From Kribbella pittospori (GTDB lineage Bacteria; Actinomycetota; Actinomycetes; Propionibacteriales; Kribbellaceae): a DNA stretch of 64,000 bases. The first letter of the stretch is position 1; every line of letters begins with the position of its first letter. Location: NCBI RefSeq assembly GCF_004331465.1, contig NZ_SJKB01000015.1, positions 62,001 to 126,000 on the forward strand, written 5' to 3'. This document shows positions 1 through 9,268 of the stretch, piece by piece. The translations under genes were made by a program, and so were the position numbers. The notes below the pieces were generated by a model. That model was given only the letters and a program-made list of their open reading frames with translations. It did no database searches and was not told where the DNA came from.

Positions 1-2
1 CG

Positions 3-488
3 GAGCGGATGAAGCGCTGGTTCTGGCCGGTCACCGGCGACTTCAAGGTCGGCGGCAGCTTCCAGCTCCAGGACAACGCGGGCGGCGAGGTCCTCGAATG
101 CGAGCCACCGAAGCGTTTCAAGGTGACGTTCGGCGGCCCGACCAGCCTCCTCGAGCTCCGTCTCATCCCGGGAGCCAACGCCTCCACCGAGCTGGAGCTG
201 GAGCACACGGTCAGCGAACTCCCAGCACCGGGCGGCGCCGGCGCCCTGTACGTCGGCCCCGGCTGGGAAGGCGGCTTCCTCGCCCTGGCCATGTACGTCG
301 ATGGCACATTCCCCACGGACCGCAGTCCGGTGGAGGTCGCGGACGACCCGGTGATGGTGGACTTCAACGAACAGTCCGTCCGCGCCTGGATGGTCGCGGT
401 CCGCGAGTCGGGAACGACCACCGAAAAGGACCTCTACGAAGCAGCCGAGCTGTCCATGAACCAGTTCGCCCCCGGCCGAGAGCTCTAG
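3..488 (+). CDS. SRPBCC/AHSA1-domain protein, 5' end outside the window
   Basis: C-terminal part of a START-like ligand-binding fold protein. The first visible residues (RWFWPVTGDFKVGGSFQLQ) match the usual AHSA1 core 'W..P..GD..VGG', which in this family is preceded by 25-40 residues, so the true start lies upstream of base 1 and the ATG at 9 is probably internal. About 160 codons are visible, ending in TAG at 486-488. Members bind hydrophobic ligands or act with ArsR-type regulators; no specific ligand can be named. There is no neighbour in the window on the same strand. The family call is good, the function is unknown. Confidence 0.8.
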   Translation, partial: ERMKRWFWPVTGDFKVGGSFQLQDNAGGEVLECEPPKRFKVTFGGPTSLLELRLIPGANASTELELEHTVSELPAPGGAGALYVGPGWEGGFLALAMYVDGTFPTDRSPVEVADDPVMVDFNEQSVRAWMVAVRESGTTTEKDLYEAAELSMNQFAPGREL

Positions 489-553
489 CCCTGCGGTCGC
501 GCCCAACCCGCGACGGCACGTGGGTTGGGCGGCTCACCTTCGAGCAGTGCCGA

Positions 554-633
554 GGGTCCGGTGCGTCAGCCCCGGCCGATAGTTCTGTGTGTCAGCCTCG
601 GGTGGTCGCGCGGGTCCGGTGCGTCAGCCTCGG
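554..633. repeat. Degenerate direct repeats around a stop codon
   Basis: The 18-mer GGGTCCGGTGCGTCAGCC occurs at 554-571 and 612-629, with a weaker copy of its right half (GTGTCAGCCTCGGG) between them near 590-603. Read on the minus strand, each copy carries the motif CGAGGCTGA or a near match, and the first copy contains the TGA stop of the GTPase gene ending at 624. Spacing between copies is about 26 and 32 bp. A similar repetition of a gene's stop region occurs at 51687-51758. Confidence 0.6.
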
Positions 634-2303
634 GCGGTGGCGAGGCTGTCGCGGCAGGTGGTGTAGGCCTCGAGCTCTTCACGAGCCGGTGCGACCACAT
701 GGCTTTCGGCGACCTTCTCGAGCTCGGCCCGAAGGGCCTTCTCGGCCGCACGAGCCCGACGGGCGGCGCCACTGGTCGCGAACAACCGGCAGACGAACGC
801 CAGCGCTATCCCGAGGACAGCACCACCGACCAGCATGATCCACGCGTATGGGATCCCGCCGGCTTTGGGCAGCGGCGGGTCATCCAGCCCGGCGATCCGC
901 GCCACGAGGAGAGCGGCCAGCCACACACCACCAGCGAGCGTCACCGCAAACAACAACCACTGCACGAACCGGGCCGCACCCCACCAACCGGGATTGTTGG
1001 CGATACCAAGGTCCGTCCGCGCGACCGCCTGGTCGAGCTCGTCACCGAGCGACTCCTCACGGCGCCGGATCGCGGAACGCACCGAGTCCGCCCACGGCCG
1101 GGACAGACCTTCCGCAGCCTTGTTCGTGATCGTCCGCACCGCAGTATCCATCCGGGCACGCTGCACAGGTGTTGCTGCAGGCAACGAAGCTCGCGCGGTC
1201 GCGACCTCGTTGGACGCGGACCGACGCAGCTCCTTGCCTTGTTGCCTCGACACCTGATCCAGCTGCAGCCGTCGCAACGGATCCGGCTGGAACCGTCCCA
1301 ACCACTTGGTGAGCGGCCATCCCGCCGCGGCACTGGCTCGCTGCAGGTAGGAACGCCGTACGGCGTCAACCACCACCGGCAGGCCGCTCGCGTCGGACAA
1401 CGCCTCGACCAGCTCGGTGATGTCGCCCTCGGCGATCTCCGGAGTCTTGGCATCGCCACACTGGCTCGCCATCCGGTCGGAGACGCGATCGACGTCAGCG
1501 GCCAGACGCTCGCGCGCGGACCGCTTGTTGCTGACTCTCTTGACGAGCAGGCCACGGACCTCGTCGAGCCCGTCGCCGCTGACCGCGGACGTGGCAACGA
1601 CCGTCGGCGACTTCAGACCGTCCGCCTTCAGCAGCCGTTCCAGGTCGTTCAGGCAGCTCTTCCGCTGGTCCGGGCTGAGCTTGTCGATATGGTTCAGCGC
1701 GAACGCCATCACACCGGAGTGCGACGCGTACGGCTTGATGTAGCGGTTGTGCAGCGCGGCGTCGGCGTACTTCTGCGGGTCCACCACCCACACCAGCATG
1801 TCCACCAACTCGACCAGCCGGTCGACGATCAGCCGGTGCTCTACCTCGGTCGAGTCGTGGTCGGGCAGGTCCAGCAGAACCAGACCGTCGAGATCCTCCG
1901 ACTGCTGTTCCTCCAGCGAGCTGCGGTGTTGCACCTGGTGGCGCCGCGGGATCCCGAGCCAGCTCAGCACCTCACCGGCCGGCTCCTCACCCCAGACACA
2001 CGCAAGCGGCATCGAGCTGGTCGGCCGGCGCGTCCCGATCGCAGCCAGGTCGAGGCCGGTCATCGCGTTGAACAGCGATGACTTCCCGGACCCGGTCGCA
2101 CCGGCCAGCGCGACCACGGTCAGCTCGCCGGACATCCTGAGCCGTTGACCGGCCCGGTCCACGATCTGCGTGGCCTCGGTGAGGACCACCTGGTCCAACC
2201 GGCCCTGACCTGCCTTCGCGGCTGCTTCCAGCGCGTCGATCTTCATCAGGACATCGGTCGCGGCCCGCACCGGGGCCTCGACCGTATCCACTGTTCCCGT
2301 CAC
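624..2303 (-). CDS. YfjP-like dynamin-superfamily GTPase, membrane-anchored
   Basis: 559-residue P-loop GTPase. G1 is at residues 68-76 (GATGSGKSS), a G3-like DLPDHDS at 145-151 and a G4 variant NHID at 204-207. Two hydrophobic segments near residues 430-455 and 475-500 predict a C-terminal membrane anchor, and the last 60 residues are Arg/Glu-rich and probably helical. It starts with GTG and overlaps the stop of the larger upstream GTPase by four bases (GTGA), so the two are translationally coupled. Such paired GTPases are common in actinobacteria and are thought to act at membranes; no reaction beyond GTP binding and hydrolysis is supported. Family confidence is high, role unknown. Confidence 0.85.
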   Translation of the reverse strand: MTGTVDTVEAPVRAATDVLMKIDALEAAAKAGQGRLDQVVLTEATQIVDRAGQRLRMSGELTVVALAGATGSGKSSLFNAMTGLDLAAIGTRRPTSSMPLACVWGEEPAGEVLSWLGIPRRHQVQHRSSLEEQQSEDLDGLVLLDLPDHDSTEVEHRLIVDRLVELVDMLVWVVDPQKYADAALHNRYIKPYASHSGVMAFALNHIDKLSPDQRKSCLNDLERLLKADGLKSPTVVATSAVSGDGLDEVRGLLVKRVSNKRSARERLAADVDRVSDRMASQCGDAKTPEIAEGDITELVEALSDASGLPVVVDAVRRSYLQRASAAAGWPLTKWLGRFQPDPLRRLQLDQVSRQQGKELRRSASNEVATARASLPAATPVQRARMDTAVRTITNKAAEGLSRPWADSVRSAIRRREESLGDELDQAVARTDLGIANNPGWWGAARFVQWLLFAVTLAGGVWLAALLVARIAGLDDPPLPKAGGIPYAWIMLVGGAVLGIALAFVCRLFATSGAARRARAAEKALRAELEKVAESHVVAPAREELEAYTTCRDSLATARG

Positions 2304-5300
2304 GTGCAGTCCTCCACCGCGCGCGCGGCCTCGGTCAGTTGCCTGGCTGCCTCAGCGTCGACCGGATGCTGGTCGAGGACAGTCAGATAGCGGGCGAATT
2401 CGGCATCCATCAGGGCATGAACCTTACCGTCAAGTTCTTCCCTTGCCTTCGCCACCATGCTCCGAACCGACTCGTCGCCGAAGACGGCCTCCAGCAACCT
2501 CTGTCCGACGACTGCGCTGCCGACGCCTGAACTCGCGTCGGCACCGGTCGGGATGTCCGCGTCACTGGCGAAAAGCGCCACGACCAGCGAGAGTGCCAGC
2601 CCGTTCACCCCGTACTGCAGGAGACGTGCGGTCCCGCGCTTCTCGGCGCCCTCCTTGCGGATCAGGTCGAGCACGAAGGCCTGCCACTCGCGGACCGTAC
2701 GCCCCGCTGCGGCCGCGAAGTCTTCGGACATCGCACCGAGCTCAGGGCCACCGGCTGCGAGCAGCTGTCGACCGGCTGCGGTCGACTGCCAGGACTTCTC
2801 CGCACGTTCGGCGGCGGCCGCGGCATGCTCGACCAGCAGTGACTCCAGACCGGACTCGACCGCGTCGTTGAGATCCCGGGTCGGCGGTGCGGACTTGGTG
2901 CCGAGCGTGGCCTTCACCTTGTCGCGGAACCGCCCGACGTTGGACTGCAGACCCTTCAGCAGTTCGCCGGTGCCGACGAACTCCTGCCAGCGGGCGAGCA
3001 CCTCGCCGCGCAGCAGGGTGCCGTCCTGGGTCGCCTTGGCGATGTCCTTCACCGCTTGGTCGTACGCCGACTCGACGGTCGAGCGCAGCTCGATCACGGT
3101 GTCGGCCTGCGCCCGGACCGCGGCCGCGAACGGCGGGGTCGTCTTCACCATCGCGGTGACGGCGCCGTGCAGGGTCCGCCGGACGACTGCCGACCGGGCC
3201 TCCGCGTCCGCGGCCAGGTCGACCAGCCAGTCCTTGATCGAGGCAACGGTCTCCGCCGGCAGCATGCCGTTGCCGTCGACAACGATCTCCTTGATCGAGA
3301 ACAGCGGCGAGTCGCCGAGACCGCGCTCGAGCAGCATCTGGGCAAGGTGGCCGGTGATGTCGTCGATCGTCTCGGCCGGAGCCCGGTCCAGTACGACGGC
3401 GACCGCCGTACTGCGGTCCGACGCGCTCTGCAGGAAGTCCCACGGGACGGCGTCGGAGTACCGGGCTGCCGTGGTCACGAACAGCCAGAGGTCCGCGGCG
3501 GCGAGCAGCTGTGTCGCGAGATCACGGTTCGCCTCGACGACCGAGTCGATGTCGGGTGCGTCCAGGATCGCCAGGCCGCGCGGAACGGTGTCAGCGGCAA
3601 CCAACCGGAGCTGGCCCGCGTCCTCCATCCCGCCCGGGCTGTCGGCCGCCGTACGCGCCATCCCCGGCAGCACCCGGTCGCCGACGAACCAGTCCGCGTC
3701 GCCCGGGTGGTGGATCAGCACCGGCGATCGGGTCGTCGGCCGCAGTACACCAGGTTCGCTGACGACCTTGCCGATGATCGTATTCACCAGTGTCGACTTG
3801 CCCGCACCGGTCGAGCCACCCACGACCGCGAGAACCGGCGCCTCCAACTGCACCAGCCGAGGCAGGATGTAGTCGTCCAGCTGATCCAGCATCGCCTTCT
3901 GCTGCTGCCGCGCCTCGTCAGCCCCCACCACATCAATCGGCAACCGACTCGTCGCCAGCGCGCCCCGCAACTTCATCAGCGCCGTAATCAACGCCATAGC
4001 AGCCTGCTCAGCCGCCAACCGCTCAGCCAACTGCTCCGCAGTCAACTCCTCAACTTCTTCTGCCTCCGGCTCCCCAGCTTCGTCCCGCTCCCCCGCAGCC
4101 GCGCCAGCATCCCGCTCCCCCGCAGCCTCGCCGTCCTGCCCCCCGGCAACCGCGTCACCCTGCTCCCCAGCAGCTTCGCCGTCCTGCTCCGCAACTTCGC
4201 CGTGCTCCGCGCCAGGATCCTGCGCCGCAGCCTCGGTGTCCTGCTCGCCCTCGGGCTGCGCCGCGGCCGCGGCGCTCTCCGGTCCGCTCTCGTCCGACGC
4301 CTCCGCGTCACCAGCAGCAACGCCACGCTCAGACGCGTCCTCGCCAGCCTTCTCAGCCTCAGCGGCCGGAGCCTCGTCCGACTCCTGCTCGCCGCCGGTC
4401 GCCTGCTCGCCGTCGGTCGCCTGCTCTTCGTCGGCTTCCTGCTCCTGGCTGGTGTCCTCGCCCGCAACGGCCTCAGCCGACGTCTCGCTCACACCGTCGC
4501 CTGCAGCAGCCTCCTCCGAGGCGCCCTCTGCAGACCTCTCAGCCGCGTCGCTCGCGTCGGACCTCTCAGTCCCGTCCTCGGACTGTCCAGCTGCTGCGGT
4601 CGAGTCCTCAGACTCACCACCGTCGTGCGAGTCCTCAGCCGGTACGTCGTCCCCGACCTCCTCCGCATCAGCCCCAGCAGCCGAACCACTCTCGGAGGAC
4701 TCCTCCGCACTAGCCTCAGCAGCCCGACCACCCTCGGAGGATTCCTCCGCACTGGCCTCAGCAGCCGGAGCGCTTTCGGAGGACCCGTCCGCGTTGGCCT
4801 CGCGAGCCTCAGCAACTGGATCACCGTCGGACGATCCATGGGCGGCGTCTTGCTCGGGCTCCTGCTCCCCGCCAGCTTCCTGCCCTTCAGCCGCGGCAGC
4901 GCCGTCCTCGGGCTTCTTGGCCCTGGCGCTCACGCCGGACTCAGCACCGTCTTGCGAGGCCTCAGCCGCAGCGTCTTCGCCGGACACCACAGCAGCCGCG
5001 TCAGCCGACTGCGCGTCTCCGGGCTCCAGAGCAGGCTCAGCGGACTCCGCGTCTCCGGCTTCCGCCAGGGCAGCTTCAGCGGCCGGAGCGCTCTCGGAGG
5101 TCTCCTCGGCAGCGTCAGCCGCGTCGGGTTCCTGCTCCTCGGCAGCGACAGTCGCGCCGGACTCCTGCGCCTCGGAAGCGTCATCTGTGTCGGGCTCGTG
5201 CTGTTCGGCCGCCTCTGCAGGCTGCTCGTCGGCCGGAGTCTCGTCGGAGGTGCCGGCTTCGGTGGCGTCGTCTGACTCACCTGCCTTTTTGGGCAGGCCG

Positions 5301-5998
5301 ACGATGATGTTTCCGTACTCGAGGGGGAATCCGTCCGGGGACTCATCGGGCTCGTAGACCACGCCGACCGTCGGCCGCGACCGGTTCTCAGGCGGTACGT
5401 CGGCACGCTCGGCAGACCTGTCGGCCGTGTCAGCGACCTCGGCCTCGGGCTGCTCGGCTACCTCAGCCGCCGTCTCGTCGGTCTCCCCGTCCTCGGTGGC
5501 GGCCTCCGTGGTGTCGGCCTCAGACACCTTCTCTTCGTTGTCTGAGGAAGCATCGGCCGCGCCGTCCGGACCGGACCCGTCCGACTCACGGGCAGCCTCG
5601 GCCGCGTCAGGCTGCGTCTCAGCGCCGGCGGTCGTCTCAGAGGACGACCCCTCGCCCGGAGCAGCACCAGTCGCAGCGTCGTCGCCCTGGCCGGCAGCCT
5701 CGGAGTCCGGCCGGGCCTTCTCAGGCTCCGGCGCAGGCGGCGCGGCGCCCTCCGAGCCAGGCGGCGCGGCGGGCTCTGCGGCAGGCTGCGCGGCGGGCTC
5801 CGGGGCGGGCGGCGCGGTGGGCTCCGCGGCAGGCTGCGCGGCAGGCTCGGGCTGGGACTTTCGGCGGCGGCGGCGCCAGAAGCCCTTGCCTTTGGCATCC
5901 GAGTTGGAGATCAGGTTCGCCAGCTCCTGGGCAGGCTGATCCCGGCCCGGAGCCTGCGGCTCCGAACCTTCACCAGCTGCTGACCTGGTGTCAGCCAC
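2300..5998 (-). CDS. Dynamin-like GTPase with very long acidic low-complexity N-terminus
   Basis: 1232-residue protein with GTG start. Residues from about 20 to 670 are almost entirely Ala, Glu, Asp, Ser, Gly and Pro with degenerate repeats such as 'EASAEESSE' and 'GEAAGEQGDA', and a short basic patch (GFWRRRRRK) near the start. The folded part follows: G1 GGSTGAGKST near residue 725, a G3-like segment LDAPDIDSV, helical C-terminal regions and one likely membrane segment (GLALSLVVALFASD). The first gene of the coupled pair with the YfjP-like GTPase at 624-2303. The usual family size is about 500-600 residues, so the N-terminal extension is the unusual part; its length may vary between strains through repeat slippage. 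The start could lie further downstream inside the acidic region. Confidence 0.8.
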   Translation of the reverse strand: MADTRSAAGEGSEPQAPGRDQPAQELANLISNSDAKGKGFWRRRRRKSQPEPAAQPAAEPTAPPAPEPAAQPAAEPAAPPGSEGAAPPAPEPEKARPDSEAAGQGDDAATGAAPGEGSSSETTAGAETQPDAAEAARESDGSGPDGAADASSDNEEKVSEADTTEAATEDGETDETAAEVAEQPEAEVADTADRSAERADVPPENRSRPTVGVVYEPDESPDGFPLEYGNIIVGLPKKAGESDDATEAGTSDETPADEQPAEAAEQHEPDTDDASEAQESGATVAAEEQEPDAADAAEETSESAPAAEAALAEAGDAESAEPALEPGDAQSADAAAVVSGEDAAAEASQDGAESGVSARAKKPEDGAAAAEGQEAGGEQEPEQDAAHGSSDGDPVAEAREANADGSSESAPAAEASAEESSEGGRAAEASAEESSESGSAAGADAEEVGDDVPAEDSHDGGESEDSTAAAGQSEDGTERSDASDAAERSAEGASEEAAAGDGVSETSAEAVAGEDTSQEQEADEEQATDGEQATGGEQESDEAPAAEAEKAGEDASERGVAAGDAEASDESGPESAAAAAQPEGEQDTEAAAQDPGAEHGEVAEQDGEAAGEQGDAVAGGQDGEAAGERDAGAAAGERDEAGEPEAEEVEELTAEQLAERLAAEQAAMALITALMKLRGALATSRLPIDVVGADEARQQQKAMLDQLDDYILPRLVQLEAPVLAVVGGSTGAGKSTLVNTIIGKVVSEPGVLRPTTRSPVLIHHPGDADWFVGDRVLPGMARTAADSPGGMEDAGQLRLVAADTVPRGLAILDAPDIDSVVEANRDLATQLLAAADLWLFVTTAARYSDAVPWDFLQSASDRSTAVAVVLDRAPAETIDDITGHLAQMLLERGLGDSPLFSIKEIVVDGNGMLPAETVASIKDWLVDLAADAEARSAVVRRTLHGAVTAMVKTTPPFAAAVRAQADTVIELRSTVESAYDQAVKDIAKATQDGTLLRGEVLARWQEFVGTGELLKGLQSNVGRFRDKVKATLGTKSAPPTRDLNDAVESGLESLLVEHAAAAAERAEKSWQSTAAGRQLLAAGGPELGAMSEDFAAAAGRTVREWQAFVLDLIRKEGAEKRGTARLLQYGVNGLALSLVVALFASDADIPTGADASSGVGSAVVGQRLLEAVFGDESVRSMVAKAREELDGKVHALMDAEFARYLTVLDQHPVDAEAARQLTEAARAVEDCT

Positions 5999-6087
5999 GA
6001 CGTCCGCCCACGGACACAGGGTGCCCGGTCGGACAGCGCAGAAGCAAAGTCATCGTCATCCCCGTTTGGCGGCGTGGACGGGTGGCA

Positions 6088-7725
6088 TCACTGCGATGGT
6101 GGATACGGACCGTATCCTCCCGGCGGTCCTTGCTGACCAGGGGGTCCCGGCGGGTAACCAGGCTGGCCCCCTGGGTAACCGGGTTGCCCCGACGGATACC
6201 CCGGCTGAGGGGGCGGATAACCATCCTGTGGGCGCTGATATCCACCTGTTCCCTGACCCGGGTACGGCGAACCTCCAGGCCCACCGGGCGCACCCGCTCC
6301 CGGCTGACCGGACCCTTGCTGACCAGGCCCCACACCCCCGGGCCCAGCACCCCCAGGCACCGGCGCCCCCTGCATCGGCCCACCAGGGCCAGGACCACCA
6401 GGCATCGGTCCACCCGGACCACCCGGCATCCCCGGCCCAGGCATCCCCGGCCCCGGCACCGGCTGGAACTGCGGCGCAGCCTGAGCGAACGCCGGCATCG
6501 GCGGGAACGGCACGCTCGGCCGCCGCTCCCGCAGTTCGTCCAGCAGTTGCTTCTCGGTCTGCAGCGCGTCCGGCCCGATCACCTGGCGGACGATCTTGTC
6601 CCGCAGGTACGCCAGCTCGGTCGCGTTGTGCTGGAACGCCTTGGCTGCCGTTTCCGCCTGAGCCCCGTACCGCTTCGCGTTCTGCCGCAGCGCCTTGCGC
6701 CCGCGCAGCGTCGCGATGAGTGGTACGTCCTGTGGGACCAGCCAGCCGAAGCGCACGTAGTCGTAGAGCCGGGACGCGATCATCTGTCCCTCGCGGGACC
6801 GCATCACCAGCGCGAACACGACCATGCCGATGAAGATCGGCACCATCAGGAAGAGGTAGACGGTGATGAAACCGCCGCCACCGGCCCAGCTGGCGCCGCC
6901 GTTCCAGAGTCCGTGGGCAAGCACGGCAGCCAGGTACCCCACGATCGGGGCGAGATACCGGACGGCGGTGCTTCGATGCCTGATCGCGACCCCGATGCCG
7001 ATTGCCGTGAACGACGTGAAGAGTGGATGGGCGAACGGCGAGATCAGGCCGCGGATCACGAACAGCACGAACGCACCGCGCAGACCCGCGTCGCTGCCGG
7101 CCTCCTCGGACAGCTGGTTGAAGATGCGGCCGTAGTACAGGATGTTCTCGGTGAAGGCGAAGCCGACGCCCACCATCCCGGCGTACACGAGGCCGTCGAT
7201 GATGCCGTCGAACTCCTTGCGGCGGACCAGCGCCAGCAGCAGGATGACCGAGCCCTTGGCGAACTCCTCCACCGGCGGCGCGACGAAGACGGCCGAGCGG
7301 TTGCCGCCGCTGCCGGTCTCCTCGAGCAGGTTCGAGACCTCGGTGTTGATGAAGATCGCGGCCAGGGTGGCGATGAACGCTCCCCAGCAGAGCGCGAACA
7401 GGATGTACTTGGTCGGCTCCGGCTCGTAACGATCCAGCCACAGATACAGCGCGATCACCGGGATGACGGGCACGAACGCGAAAACCAGTCCCCAGGTGAA
7501 GCCGCCCGCGCCGGTCGACTTGACCACGATGCCGAAGATCACCAGGCCCGCGATCGCGAAGACGACCGCGATCACGATGCCGATCAGGATGCCCTGGTTG
7601 CGCCGCTGGCCGGGGACCGGATGCTTCCCCAGCACGTTCGGCTGCGGGTAGGGTCCGCCGGGCGAGTACGCCGACCCCGCCGCGGGTTGCGGCGAGCCGG
7701 CCGGGCCTGGTGAGGGGTAACTCAT
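6088..7725 (-). CDS. PrsW-family intramembrane metalloprotease
   Basis: 545 residues. A Pro/Gly-rich cytosolic head (1-40) is followed by about eight membrane segments carrying the PrsW signature residues: EE at 153-154 (PPVEEFAKG), ENILYY at 193-198, HPLF with His233 and HGLWN with His271. These are the presumed zinc ligands and catalytic Glu. The C-terminal 130 residues are a Pro/Gly/Gln tail rich in PGMPGGPG- and QPGYP-type repeats. PrsW of Bacillus subtilis cuts an anti-sigma factor; the substrate here is unknown, and no sigma/anti-sigma pair is adjacent. Divergent from tRNA-Arg. Ends 89 bp from the dynamin-like GTPase start on the same strand. Confidence 0.88.
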   Translation of the reverse strand: MSYPSPGPAGSPQPAAGSAYSPGGPYPQPNVLGKHPVPGQRRNQGILIGIVIAVVFAIAGLVIFGIVVKSTGAGGFTWGLVFAFVPVIPVIALYLWLDRYEPEPTKYILFALCWGAFIATLAAIFINTEVSNLLEETGSGGNRSAVFVAPPVEEFAKGSVILLLALVRRKEFDGIIDGLVYAGMVGVGFAFTENILYYGRIFNQLSEEAGSDAGLRGAFVLFVIRGLISPFAHPLFTSFTAIGIGVAIRHRSTAVRYLAPIVGYLAAVLAHGLWNGGASWAGGGGFITVYLFLMVPIFIGMVVFALVMRSREGQMIASRLYDYVRFGWLVPQDVPLIATLRGRKALRQNAKRYGAQAETAAKAFQHNATELAYLRDKIVRQVIGPDALQTEKQLLDELRERRPSVPFPPMPAFAQAAPQFQPVPGPGMPGPGMPGGPGGPMPGGPGPGGPMQGAPVPGGAGPGGVGPGQQGSGQPGAGAPGGPGGSPYPGQGTGGYQRPQDGYPPPQPGYPSGQPGYPGGQPGYPPGPPGQQGPPGGYGPYPPSQ

Positions 7726-7885
7726 GCCCGCAGCCTAGTTGGAGAGCCCTTCACACGGCAGGACAGCCCACGCAGCGTTACCCGGATGGAACGACAAGCG
7801 TGTACTTCGCCCACCCCCGAACCCCCGGAACCGGGGAACCCAGAGGCGCGATCGCCCATCCATCTGAGAGACTCTTCCGTGCCAC

Positions 7886-7962
<77 letters not shown>

Positions 7963-8364
7963 AACAAAACTGCAGGTCAGACCGTGGCACGCTCTGAAAT
8001 GTCCAGGACCGCACCGATCGGCGTGGGGCTATACGTGGTGCGAACCAGGGATAAAGGCAGTCAACTGGTGCGGTTCAGTCCCGTCCGAGGCGGCGCGTTG
8101 CGCGATCAGGAGACGCCAGAGGGGCCAAGGTGGAGCGCCCAACTGGACGTACGACCTGGCCCTCCGGTGGCTCCTGGCAGGACCTGACTGGGCTGAGCGG
8201 CGGGCGGGAAGACGGACCCCGACCACTCCGACGTAGCCGGCCAAAATCGGCCTCGTCATCCCGGAGTCGTGAGGTCCCCGCCGGAGGCGATATTGCTCTT
8301 GCTCAGGGAAGACACCGAGAGCGGGCGCGGGCGGTGAACGGCCGGAGGCCGCCGGGGACTGAGG
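7963..8364. other. Gene-free stretch downstream of tRNA-Arg
   Basis: About 400 bp between the tRNA and the DHFR-like gene. Short open frames exist on both strands but none has a ribosome binding site or recognisable protein content. No transposon ends, tRNA-derived repeat or clear terminator seen. Confidence 0.5.
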
Positions 8365-8898
8365 TCAGCGGGGGGCATAGGTGAGGATCACGGACCCGTT
8401 CTGCAGCCTCCTTTCGTCGGTGAGCCTGAGGTGGAGCGTCGAGGTGTCCACGTCTTCGAACAGCCGTCGTCCTGTGCCGGCCACGACGGGTCTGATCCAG
8501 AGGTGGAACTCGTCGATCAGGTGGTCTCGCACGAGCGTGTGGTCGAAGTGGGTGGTGCCGTACTTGATGAGATCTTTGCCGGGCTGGTCCTTCAGCCGGG
8601 CGATCGCGCTGGATGGGTCGGGCCCGAGCAGGGTGGCATTCCATGCCGTTTCGGTCAGTGTTCGAGATGCGACGTATTTGGGCATGGCGTTGATGAGGTC
8701 AATGTAGGGGTTGCCGGCGGTGTGGCCCCAGTTCGCGTAGAAATTCTCGTAGGTCAGCCGGCCCATGACGAACGCGTCGTAGTTGCCGAGCTGCTCCATG
8801 GACGACGCCGCGTCCTCGGCGTCGAAGTTGGCCCACCGTTCAGGCGCTTCGATGACACCGTCGAGCGAGACAAAGGTCGATTCGATCAGCTTGCGCAT
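8365..8898 (-). CDS. RibD C-terminal/DHFR-fold reductase family protein
   Basis: 177 residues starting 'MRKLIESTFVSLDGVIEAPERW', the typical start of the small dihydrofolate-reductase-like family (RibD_C), with the later conserved 'YDAFVMGRLTYENF' and 'HLWIRPVVAGTGRRLFED' segments. Family members bind NADPH; most are of unknown substrate and are not true folate reductases. Full length for the family. It lies just downstream of a broken YCII gene on the same strand, with which it may have formed an operon. A second paralogue of the wider family is at 37080-37682. Confidence 0.85.
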   Translation of the reverse strand: MRKLIESTFVSLDGVIEAPERWANFDAEDAASSMEQLGNYDAFVMGRLTYENFYANWGHTAGNPYIDLINAMPKYVASRTLTETAWNATLLGPDPSSAIARLKDQPGKDLIKYGTTHFDHTLVRDHLIDEFHLWIRPVVAGTGRRLFEDVDTSTLHLRLTDERRLQNGSVILTYAPR

Positions 8899-8949
8899 TG
8901 TCGTTCTCTTTCTCGAGTGGATGATCTTGTGATGTGACGCGATCCTCGG

Positions 8950-9233
8950 GCAGCCTTCTCAGCGACATCGACGTTTGCCGAGGAAGCCGACCAGCGAGGC
9001 GCCCCACACTCATCGGGGAAGTCCTTTTCAGCGTCGCTAGCGCTCCACCAGCGGCCGGGCCTCGATTGCCCGCGCAAGGTCGTGGCAGTCTCGAGCGGTT
9101 GGAGCTGCGCGCTGCTCCGAGCGTGGGGGTCCTGCGCCAGTGCTCTGTGGTCGGCGACCACGGCCTCTTGCTCGTCCTCGGACAGCGCCTCGTGCTAGCC
9201 GGGCTTGTAGTGGATCAACATCACGTACTTCAT
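8950..9233 (-). pseudogene. Broken YCII (DGPF-domain) protein gene
   Basis: From ATG at 9233 the frame reads MKYVMLIHYKPG and then TAG at 9197-9195. The same frame continues with recognisable YCII sequence: HEALSEDEQEAVVADHRALAQD, then a changed stretch SSAQLQPLETATTLRGQ. After that the homology moves to another frame ('ARPLVER' then a stop), where intact relatives have 'RDGRPLVTDGPFAETKE'. So there is a nonsense mutation and at least one frameshift, and the DGPF motif is not recoverable. The intact relative at 12155-12532 sits with its sigma factor 3 kb away. The downstream limit is approximate. Confidence 0.65.
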
Positions 9234-9268
9234 CTGAACCTGCTGAGGGTCGGGATCTACCTGCGGGC

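Noticed and set aside
3056-5275. 739-codon plus-strand frame opposite the dynamin-like GTPase
   Set aside because: Composition is the antisense of Ala/Glu/Ser codons in GC-rich DNA; no start signal and no recognisable domain, while the minus strand has a clear GTPase.
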